DNA from: Saprospiraceae bacterium
GTDB taxonomy: Bacteria > Bacteroidota > Bacteroidia > Chitinophagales > Saprospiraceae
Reading direction: 5' to 3'
Assembly (NCBI GenBank): GCA_016717145.1
Contig: JADKGD010000008.1
Location: 62,001 to 126,000 of the forward strand
DNA length: 64,000 nucleotides
A program made the position numbers and the translations under genes. The notes beneath the pieces are model-generated. The model was not told the origin of the DNA and did not search any database. It saw only the letters and a list, made by a program, of their open reading frames with translations. Position 1 is the first letter of the stretch; the number at the start of each line of letters is the position of its first letter. Of the stretch, positions 51,180 through 60,826 are shown piece after piece.

Positions 51180-54100
51180 TTAATTTTCACCAGTTGGGTG
51201 GCAAGCGTAACAAGCATTGCTGTTGTACATATATCCACTTACACCTTGATGATCCTGATTTACGGAATTTTGATTACTGTGTTCGTGACAATTTATACAG
51301 CTGAATAGGGCATAATTGTTGGTATTTAAATGACATTCTACACACTGGTTCCACTCGTTATCATGTTTGCCACTGTAAATCGGAAAATACATGTTATCAT
51401 GATCAAAAGTAGATGGCTGCCATGCTGTCTGAGAGTGGCAGGTAGTACAATCTGTTGGAAATTGTGCACTCGCATGATTAGGATTCGTAGCTCCGGTATA
51501 ATCTGAAGAATGACATCCGTAACATGTGTTTGGCGTAGAGTTATAATTACCGTTATGACAAGATATACAATCCAGGGAGACATGGGCTCCGGCCAGAACA
51601 TAATAATTGTTATGATTGGGGAATAATGCAGGACTCCATCCGGGTTCTGTAGTGTGACAGGTTACGCAATCATTGGAAATGCCAAGTGAATTGTGATTTG
51701 GGTTTATGGACGTATTATAATCACTTTGATGGCAGCCCACACAAGTATTTGGTGTATTGGAATAATTACCCATGTGGCATATGACACAATTGTTGGCTAT
51801 CGCTGAATGAGCACCTGTAAATGGATAAACTGTATTATGGTCAAAAGTAGAAGGTTGCCAGGCTGTTTGAGAGTGACAAATAGTACAATCTGTTGGAAAT
51901 TGCGATGCTTGATGATTTGGGTTGGTTGCACCATTAAAATCGGTAGCATGACATCCAAAACACGTATTTGGGGTATTATTATAGTTTCCATTGTGGCAGG
52001 CAGCACAATCATTGGCAATCGCAATATGTGCGCCGGCTATAACATAAAAATCATTGTGGTTGGGGAATGCAGCCGGGCTCCAGCCAGGAGCTGTAGTATG
52101 ACATGTAGCACAATCGGTAGCTATACCCGTCGTAAGGTGGTTGGGATTAAGCGACGCATTAAAATCTGTTTGGTGACAGCCTACACAGGTATTTGGCGTA
52201 TTGTTGTAATTGCCCATATGACATACAGCACAATTATTCGCAATAACCGCATGTGCACCCGTAAGCGGATAAAACATGTTATGATCAAAAGTAGCAGGTG
52301 CCCAACCATTCTGAGTATGACACATAGCACAATCTTGCGGAAACATTCCGGCTTCATGGTCCGGATTTGTAGTAGCATTAAAATCTGTAATATGACAACC
52401 CACACAGGTATTTGGCGTATTGGCATAATTGCCGTTATGACAAATAACACAATTATTTGCAATGGTGGCGTGTGCACCTAAAAGAGGGTAATAATTGTTG
52501 TGGTCAAAGGTAGATGGCGACCAGACATCCTGAGTGTGACAAATAGCACAGTCCGTAGGGAACTGAGCGGTCACATGGTTTGGATCAGTGGTTCCGTTAA
52601 AATCACTTTGATGACAACCCACACATGTATTTGGCGTGTTATTATAATTTCCGTTATGGCAGACCACACAATCATTAGAAATTGTCGCATGTGCCCCGGC
52701 CAAAACATAGTAATCATTATGTGTAGGAAAAGTAGCAGGGCTCCATCCTGGTGCAGTTGTATGGCATGTGGCACAATCTGTTGAAATGCCAAGGGCTATG
52801 TGATTGGGATTCAAAGATGATGTATGATCATCATTATGGCAACCCACACATGTATTAGGGGTGTTATTATACCCGTTCGTATGACAAACCACACAGTTGG
52901 AAGCAATTGAAGCATGTGCTCCCGTCAGTGGATAAAATATACTGTGATCAAAATTTGTAGGTGTCCACGCTGTTTGTGAATGACAAGTGGTACAATCCGT
53001 TGGAAACATTCCTGTCTCATGGTCGGGATTGGTTGTGGCATTAAAATCGGTAATATGGCAGCCTACGCATGTATTCGGCGTATTATTATAATTTCCGTTG
53101 TGACATGCAGCACAATCATTTGCTATATTTACGTGAGCACCGGCAATGACATAAAAGTCATTGTGGATGGCAAATGTTGCCGGGCTCCATCCGGGCGTTG
53201 TGGTATGACAGCTGGCACAATCAGTTGAAATCCCAAGAGTTAAGTGATTAGGATTTGTAGATTGGTTATAATTGTCTGTATGGCAGGCAATACAAGATGT
53301 TGGTGTACCCTGATAACCGGTGGCATGACAGCTGATACAATCTGTGGTTACATGCGCTCCGGTCAATGGGAATGCCGTGGTATTATGATCAAAGACAACG
53401 TCAGCATCACCTGTAGGATGACACGCCAGACATGCCGAACTATTGTATACATAACCGTTTACACCATTATGGGCATCATCAGTTTCAGGATTCATGTGGC
53501 ATGTTACACAGGTGAATTGACTATAATCACCAGGTGTTGTATGGCAATCTAGACATTGTGTCCACTGACCATTATGCTTACCGCTATAAATAGGGAAATA
53601 CAGTCCGTCATGATTGAAAGTTGAAGGCAACCATGCAGATTCAGAGTGGCACGAAGCACAATCAGTCGGAAACTGAAGTAACACATGGCTTGGATCTGTA
53701 GTAGTATTGTAATCTGTCGTATGACAACCAACACAAGTATTGGGCGTATTATTATAATTGCCGTTATGGCAAGCAACACAGTCATTTGCTATGACAGCAT
53801 GAGCGCCATTAAGTGGATAGAATGTATTGTGAATGGCAAATGATGCGGGGCTCCATCCTGGTGCTGTTGTATGACAAGTTGCACAATCCGTCGGCAATCC
53901 AAGGGCAGTATGATTAGGGTTGAGCGACTGATTATAATCGATGGTATGGCAGTCTGCACAAACCGTAGATGTGCCCTGGTAACCGCTGGCATGACAGCTG
54001 ATACAATCTGTGGTTACGTGAGCACCGGTCAATGGGAATGCCGTGGTATTATGATCAAAGACAACGTCCGCATCACCTGTAGGATGACACGCCAGACATG

Positions 54101-56315
54101 CCGAACTATTGTATACATAGCCATTTACACCATTATGGGCATCATCAGTTTCAGGATTCATGTGGCATGTTACACAGGTGAATTGACTATAATCACCAGG
54201 TGTAGTATGGCAATCTAGACATTGTGTCCACTGACCGTTATGCTTACCACTATAAATAGGGAAATACAGTCCGTCATGATTGAAAGTTGAAGGCTGCCAT
54301 GCAGATTCAGAGTGGCACGAAGCACAATCAGTAGGAAACTGAAGTACCACATGGTTTGGATCTGTAGTATTATTGTAATCTGTCGTATGACAGCCAACAC
54401 AAGTATTTGGCGTATTATTATAATTGCCGTTATGGCAAACAGCACAGTCATTTGCTATGACAGTATGTGCACCATTAAGCGGATAGAAAGTATTATGAAT
54501 GGCAAATGAAGCCGGGCTCCATCCCGGGGCTGTTGTATGACAGCTTGCACAATCAGTGGGCAATCCAAGGGCGGTATGATTAGGGTTGAGCGATTGATTA
54601 TAATCAACGGTATGACAGTCCGCACAAACCGAAGATGTTCCCTGATAACCGCTGGCATGACAACTGATACAATCTGTGGTTACGTGTGCACCGGTCAATG
54701 GGAAAGCCGTTGTATTATGGTCAAAAGACAACTTCAGCATTACCTGTAGGATGACAAGCCAGACACGCTGCATTGTTATATAGATACCCACCAACGCCAT
54801 TATGGACATCATTTGTCTCAGGATTCATGTGGCATGTGATACATGTAAATTGTGTAAAATCACCAGGTGTAGTATGGCAATCAAGACATTGTGTCCACTG
54901 ACCATTGTGTTTACCGCTATAAATCGGAAAATACAGCCCATCATGGTTGAATGTTGCAGGCTGCCATGCAGATTCAGAATGACATGATGCACAATCGGTG
55001 GTAAATTGACTTAGCGTATGATTGGGTGAAACCGTTGCATCAAAATCACTTTTATGACAGCCTACGCAGGTATTTGGTGTCGAATTATAATTTCCATTAT
55101 GGCAACTTATACAGTCATTTGCAATCAAAGTATGGGCCCCATTTAGCGGATAAAAATTATTATGATTTGCAAAAGTTGCCGGGCTCCAGCCCGCTGCCGT
55201 ACTATGGCAGGCAGCACAGTCAGTTGATATATTTAAGGCGGTGTGATTGGGATTGGCAGAGAGATTATAATCCTTAATATGACAATCAATACAAGCGGTC
55301 GAAGTTCCTTGATATCCATCAGCATGACAACTGACACAAGATGTGCTTATATGTGCCCCTGTAAGCGGAAAGCCTGTAGCATTATGGTCAAAAGCCATAT
55401 CAGCATCGCCTGTTGGGTGACAGGCGAGACATGCATAATCCTCATAATTATATCCCTGTACGGCATTATGAATATCATCTGTTTGAGGGTTTTTATGGCA
55501 GGAAATACACGTGAATTGTTTATAATCACTTGTGTTGGTATGACATTCCACACAATCATTCCATACGCCTTTATGTTTGCCGCTATAAATGGGGAAAAAT
55601 TGTCCATCGTGGGTTTTAAAATCCACAGGTTTCCAACCTACGGCCAATGTATGACATTCTATACATGAGGTTGAAAAAGATGATAACTTATGATTAGGAT
55701 TTAATGTAGCAGCAAAGTCAGTCTGATGACAAAAAATACAATCAGCTGATATTTTTGAGTAATCAGAAGAGGTATGACATTGCGAACAGTCTTTAATATT
55801 GTGACCTTGTTCCAATGGGAAGAAGCTGTGATCTATGAGTTCTGTATTCCAGGCGGTACCTGTCAGACTATGACAGGAGGCACAGTCAGTAGGAAAATTA
55901 TTTTTTGAATGGCTTGGTTTTGTAGTAGCGATGTAATCTGATCTGTGACAATTGATACATTCCACACCGGTAGGGCTAAAACGAATGTTCGTCTCACCAG
56001 TATGACATGCATTGCAGTTTACAGTACTGTGGACACCCATCAGTGGGAAGGCTATTTTTTCATGTAGATCCGTGACATTATCGACTATCCATGATACAGC
56101 GTTATGGCAACGAGCACAATCGGTACCGACTGTTTGGTTATGCATATCAGTATGACACGATATACATTGATTAGTGATGATGTATTAAATGTCCAATTCT
56201 CAGAGCTATGGCACTTAGCACAATCCATAGCAAAACCTTTACCATGAGGAGATTGGCCTAAACCCATGTTTAACCCCAAAAAGATTAAACCGATTATTGA
56301 TGACAATCTATACAT
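51180..56315 (-). CDS. Giant multihaem cytochrome c, about 69 CxxCH motifs
   Basis: About 1,711 residues once two frame breaks are joined: near 56165 (restores NQCISCHTDMHNQ) and at 54722-54728, where TCAAAAGACAAC has one A more than the sister repeats. A signal peptide (LSSIIGLIFLGLNMGLGQ) starts it. I count 69 CxxCH by hand, roughly one per 25 residues. The N-terminal ~300 residues are irregular. Three copies of a 222-residue, 9-haem module follow (TGDADVVFDHN .. FPIYSGKHNGQW .. ACLACHP), then several ~70-residue 3-haem modules (GAHATIANDC..CH, NTPNTCVGCH, FPTDC..CH). The C-terminus repeats the YSGKH..ACYACHPTGEN theme. It is exported and probably forms a long electron wire or surface conduit. 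No T9SS domain is seen. Confidence 0.85.
53405..55404 (-). repeat. Three 666-bp tandem coding repeats in the giant cytochrome gene
   Basis: The same CATCACCTGTAGG-type word occurs at 53405, 54071, 54738 and 55404, that is 666, 667 and 666 bp apart (the extra base is the frame error at 54722-54728). The two downstream copies (53406-54071 and 54072-54738) are almost identical at DNA level. The first-encoded copy is more diverged. Each unit is 222 codons and 9 haems, a recent internal duplication. Confidence 0.85.
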
Positions 56316-58095
56316 TCCAGTTTTCCGGTTTTATATACGATACTAATTTTGCCGTCAAGCACCAATTCTTCGTCATGACACTTGTCACAGGATACATTTT
56401 TATGCGCCCCGTCAAGTTTAAATGCCGTATTGTCGTGATTAAAATTGCTTCTGTCCCATTTTTCAAAACCATGACATTTTTTACAATCTGTCACACCCGA
56501 TATGTCAAATTGAGTGCCGTGAACATTTTTATGACAAGAGCTACATTCTTCTGTGAGATCTACAAATTTTTGTAAACGCGCACCGTTTTCTGCTTCCTTA
56601 AAATGGCATAAGCCACAAGAAATAGTGGTGTGTTTTCCTTTTAGTTCAAATCTTGTCACATTATGATCAAAAGTCAATGATTTCCAACTTGCTACATCAT
56701 GACATTGTCGACAATCATTTGCCGGCATATATTTTTCACTTATGATACCGGAATGAATATTTTGATGACAATCCACGCAGACATTTCCAATATTCCGAAA
56801 AGTCCACTTATTTTCTTTCATATGGCAGGAAGTACATGGACTTGCTATGTGTGCACCTTCAAGTGGAAACAATGATACGGCATGTTGCTCAAGACCAAAA
56901 CTCGTTTCTTTAAAACTATCCGTATTATGACAAGCGGCACAATCTCTGTTTTTTATATCCTTAAACTCCCCTTCATGAAAATCCTTATGACATGACGCAC
57001 AGAAATCATGTTTGACTGGATCGGTCATTTTTGAAGTCGTATGACACTTTTTGCAATCTACAGCTTCATGTTTGCCTTCAAGCACAAAACCGGTGAGTGA
57101 GTGGTTAAAATCAGATATTTTTTTGTTTACACTAAAACTTTGTACATTATGGCAGGCCTTGCAATCGGTGCCAAATTTTGATTCATGAATATCTTTATGA
57201 CATGTCAGACATGTGATATTTTTATTTGATTCAAATTCACGGTAATTGCCTTTGGTGCCTGATCTATTGTCATGACAAGCTTTGCAATCGATGGTTTTGT
57301 GTTTACCTTCCAGTACAAATCCTGTTAAGGTATGATTAAAACTTGACGTTGATTTAATGTCTTTAAATGACGTCACATTATGACATGATGTACAATTGAC
57401 ACCAAATTCGCTACCATGTGGATCTTTATGGCAAGAAGTACAATTTTTGAAAGGAATATCAGCAAACTGTTGGAATTTTTGCCATTTTTTATGTCTGTTT
57501 TATGGCATTTTATACAATCCACGTTGGCGTGGCTGCCTGTCAAAGGAAAATCAGTTGAACTATGTTTGAATAAAGAAGCCGGTTTAAATTGCTCAAAATT
57601 ATGACATTTTGCACAATCATTTGCCAATGTCTTCTGATGATAGTCTTCATGGCAAGATATACATTTTGGATCCAAACCAAGGAATGTGCTTTTATTCTGC
57701 TTAAGTTTGATATCTGCGATATGATCTTCAAAGTGACATTTTGCACAGTTTTCTACTTTTTTATGTGCGCCTTTCAGTTCATAGCCGGTAAGTGTATGAT
57801 TAAATTTTTTTTCGTCAAAACGATTTAAATCAAAATTTACACCATGGTGTTCGCTGTGACATGTGATACATTCCTTGCCTTTTATTTCTTTGGAAACATG
57901 GTATCCTTTGCTTAATGTGATTCTTGCTTTGAGTTGTTTATGACAATCCAGGCACTTTGCTTCAGATATTTTAGCCCCAAGCTCGTGACAAGATGTACAA
58001 CTACTTATCCCTTCCATTGAGGCGTGGGCTTTTGATAATTTGCCGGGACTAATCTGACAGAAAACAGGAGTTGCAGTCAATATAAAACCCACCAT
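56294..58095 (-). CDS. 23-haem periplasmic cytochrome c
   Basis: About 600 residues after joining the frame at the T6 run 57485-57490, which restores WQKFQQFADIPFKNCTSCHKD. I count 23 CxxCH sites. Repeated blocks contain H-T-L-T-G-F/Y-x-L-(E/K)-G-(K/A)-H followed by CxxCH, as in NapC/NirT-like and c3-like multihaem proteins. The start at 58095 gives a weak signal. With one more T near 58084, an ATG at 58145 would give MNWGHAHIKTSTF..WWVLYLTATPVFCQ, a fuller signal peptide. It follows the oxidoreductase gene by ~60 bp and overlaps the giant cytochrome gene by 22 bp. It likely carries electrons through the periplasm. Confidence 0.85.
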
Positions 58096-58153
58096 ATCAT
58101 TGCGATAAAGGTTGACGTTTTAATATGTGCATGTCCCCAGTTCATTTTGCGCT

Positions 58154-59473
58154 CTAATGTGATTTCATGGTATAATTAAATCTTTTAGAAATTTTAATTC
58201 CTGACTTCTCCAAAAACTGCGTAGGTAACTCACCTCCTGCAAATATAAAGACTAAATCATTGTCAAAAATCAGGGTATTCCCATCTTTTACCCTGATTTC
58301 TATCGTATCGGACATGATATTGGTCACATTTGACTCAAAAAGCATGGTAATTTTATTGGAATCTATCGCGTGAGCTATGTTTTCGACATTTTTTGGTTTT
58401 AACCGACTGAATTGGTCACTTCTGTATGACAAGGTGACTTTATTTTGTTCGGAAAGTAAGAGTGCGCTTTCAATCGCTGAGTCTCCGCCGCCCACTACTA
58501 AGATGTTTTTTTCCGAAATAAGCTCAGGTTCCAAAAGTTTGTATGCAACTTTCTCAAGTCCTTCCCCTTGTAGACCTAGTTTTCTTGGCGTACCTCGCCT
58601 GCCAATTGCCAGAAGTACTTTATTGGTGAAATATGTATCACCGTCAAGCGTAATTACTTTAAAGTTATTGTCACTTTTTATTATGTCTTCAACTTTTTTA
58701 TGTTCAAATATAGTGATGTCATTTTTTTGAATAACTTCCTGCCACAGGCTGAGTAATTCTTTTTTGCTGGTCTGAAATAGCTTAACTTTGCCATATCCGG
58801 GGAGATCCATAGGTGAGGTCATTACAATTTTGGCCCTTGGGAAATTGTATACTGTGCCGCCTAGTGTATCTTGTTCCAACACGATGGCTTTCATACCTAG
58901 TTTTTTTGCTTGTTGTGAGGCTGAAATGCCAGCCGGACCTGCACCGACAATGATTAAATCATAAGTAGCGCCATGATTTTTTCCAAGGGAGTTAAATATT
59001 GAATCAGCAGCCTGTCTGCCTTGTTCCACACTATTTTTTATAAGCCCCATACCACCAAGTTCGCCGGCAATAAAGATGCCTTGGGCATTTGTCTCAAAAT
59101 TCTGATTGACATGAGGTAGATCAACACCACGTTTTTCAGTGCCGATACGCAATGTAATGGCTTCAACAGGACAGGCATGAAAACATGCACCATGACCAAT
59201 ACACCTGGAAGCATTAATAAGTGTAGCACGACCATTTTTTATCCCTAAAATGTCATGCTCCGGGCAGGCTGTGATACAAGCACCACTTCTGATACATGTA
59301 TCTTCATTAATGTATGGATATAAAGATACCGGTTCGAAAATACCCTCTTCTTTGGCTTGCGAAATTTTGGCTTCTACGACATTGGATTCATTTTTTAATT
59401 TTTTGATATAGATAAATACTATAACAAAACACAATAAACCAACAGCCGCATAAATTAAAAATTCTTCCATCAT
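58154..59473 (-). CDS. Membrane-bound FAD/NAD(P) oxidoreductase with two-cluster ferredoxin domain
   Basis: A 439-residue protein with an N-terminal membrane segment (FLIYAAVGLLCFVIVFIYI), a ferredoxin-like domain at ~55-110 and a thioredoxin-reductase-like flavoprotein part. The latter has VGAGPAG near 177, GELGGMGLIKN before it, and a second dinucleotide site VVGGGDSAIES. The redox CxxC of thioredoxin reductases is absent. The Fe-S motifs read CIRSGACITACP and CIGHGACFHACP, so the usual second Cys of each is Ser or His. It probably feeds electrons from NAD(P)H, or takes them, at the inner-membrane end of the cytochrome chain. The gene order supports this. Confidence 0.82.
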   Translation of the reverse strand: MMEEFLIYAAVGLLCFVIVFIYIKKLKNESNVVEAKISQAKEEGIFEPVSLYPYINEDTCIRSGACITACPEHDILGIKNGRATLINASRCIGHGACFHACPVEAITLRIGTEKRGVDLPHVNQNFETNAQGIFIAGELGGMGLIKNSVEQGRQAADSIFNSLGKNHGATYDLIIVGAGPAGISASQQAKKLGMKAIVLEQDTLGGTVYNFPRAKIVMTSPMDLPGYGKVKLFQTSKKELLSLWQEVIQKNDITIFEHKKVEDIIKSDNNFKVITLDGDTYFTNKVLLAIGRRGTPRKLGLQGEGLEKVAYKLLEPELISEKNILVVGGGDSAIESALLLSEQNKVTLSYRSDQFSRLKPKNVENIAHAIDSNKITMLFESNVTNIMSDTIEIRVKDGNTLIFDNDLVFIFAGGELPTQFLEKSGIKISKRFNYTMKSH

Positions 59474-59488
59474 CTAATCTTTAAACCA

Positions 59489-60349
59489 CTAAAACACCCA
59501 AACATAACCAAAAGCCAGCGTCACTGCAACATGAATAACCATAATAATCAGCATAATTAAGGCAAATGGCAGATGTGCAATATGCCAGTACCTGAATAGC
59601 TTTTGCATAGTGACAAGACGTTGAATTTTTCTTGTCAATGCCATTTCATGGCTGACAAGAGAAACAAGTTGACTGATTTCACTATTGGAAATGTTATGAG
59701 CTTTAAGGACGGATTTTAGGGCTTTCTTTTTTTTAAATTCATCAATATACTGCGCAACGATGCCTTTTTTTTTCATTTGATCTTCAGGATTTTTGACAGA
59801 TTGTATTAAGGAAGCCAAATCCACATTTTTATTTCCTAAAGTTTCTTCGATTGATATGTTCAGACCTGATTTCATATCATTAATTTCACTCAAACTCAAT
59901 TCCTGCCCCTGAATGGTTCGCGGTATTTGCAGATATATGAAACGACCTATCACACCACTTGCCACAACAGCCACCATACTCCAGAAGCTTATGGAAACTA
60001 TACCCCCAAACTTAAATGACGTATGAAAAAGCACCAATATAGGACCAAGGGTGCAGAGGAAAATGTGAAATTCCAGCCAGTGTTTTAATATGCCAATCCT
60101 GGAAAATATTCTATATCGCTTACGTGCCATGTAACCAAATACACCTATCAAAATTAATAATGTACCAATGATACCAAGACCATGACCATAAAGTCCGCTG
60201 GGTTTAAGCCGTGCGTGATCAGGATGATAAAATCGTTCTTCCATATCTGTTATATAATAAGTCGAACCTGTATAAAGAAGATATAAAGTGGTAATAACAA
60301 CAATTAAAGTAAGTGTCGCCAAATATATTTTATGCGCCCTTGGTGACAT
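59489..60349 (-). CDS. b-type cytochrome membrane protein, first gene of the cytochrome locus
   Basis: A 286-residue protein with about five membrane segments. Candidate haem ligands lie in LKHWLEFHIFLC, LVLFHTSFKFG, and YWHIAHLPFA, MVIHVAVTL. A ~110-residue soluble, charged insert (KSGLNISIEE.. LVSHEMALTRK) sits between them. The shorter protein at 47880-48449 has the same His layout without most of this insert. It starts the minus-strand operon and is followed by the FAD/Fe-S protein after 15 bp, so the two may form one inner-membrane complex. Confidence 0.72.
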   Translation of the reverse strand: MSPRAHKIYLATLTLIVVITTLYLLYTGSTYYITDMEERFYHPDHARLKPSGLYGHGLGIIGTLLILIGVFGYMARKRYRIFSRIGILKHWLEFHIFLCTLGPILVLFHTSFKFGGIVSISFWSMVAVVASGVIGRFIYLQIPRTIQGQELSLSEINDMKSGLNISIEETLGNKNVDLASLIQSVKNPEDQMKKKGIVAQYIDEFKKKKALKSVLKAHNISNSEISQLVSLVSHEMALTRKIQRLVTMQKLFRYWHIAHLPFALIMLIIMVIHVAVTLAFGYVWVF

Positions 60350-60826
60350 ATATTACATTTTTTTATCACAAGATAGTGGATATCTTATGTTTTATGGAAC
60401 TAACTTACTGAAATGGAATAAAAATGCCTTGAATCGGCATAATTTAATGTATAAATCTATTAAGTTAACATGTATTTGGCCATGTTACACGATTTACATC
60501 GCGGTTGATAACGTGAGCCATTAAGCGAAAATCTTTTTAATAGTTTATTGGTATATTTTAATCAAACTAAAGCTACCATCAATCATTCAAATAACTAAAT
60601 AACTAAAAATTTATGGTATTGGAAAATACCAGAAAAAATCACTGATGTGCCATCTGTCTAAAAGTATGATGTCCTGTTAATAATTTAATTGAGCGTAATC
60701 AAAAATCACAAAAACCTTAATACTATACTTTGAGAATAAATAATTTTAAAACTTTTGTCGACTAAAATACAACTTTATTTGAATAATTGGCACTATTCTA
60801 TATGTTCACTTAAGTTTTATATTGCC
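60350..60826. promoter_or_regulatory. Divergent control region between the cytochrome locus and the second giant surface gene
   Basis: No gene. It holds the inverted repeat TAACATG-N8-CATGTTA (60466-60487), about 117 bp upstream of the cytochrome start, and a small hairpin ATGCC/GGCAT (60424-60440). No clear TTG/TAnnTTTG pair is seen for either direction. Confidence 0.4.

Noticed and set aside
51807..55668. Plus-strand reading frames opposite the giant cytochrome gene
   Set aside because: They are rich in Met, Cys, Thr and Ile from the complement of the repeated haem codons, and have no recognisable domain.
51180..56315. CRISPR or minisatellite array
   Set aside because: The repeats keep the reading frame and code for CxxCH modules; there are no unique spacers between short identical repeats.
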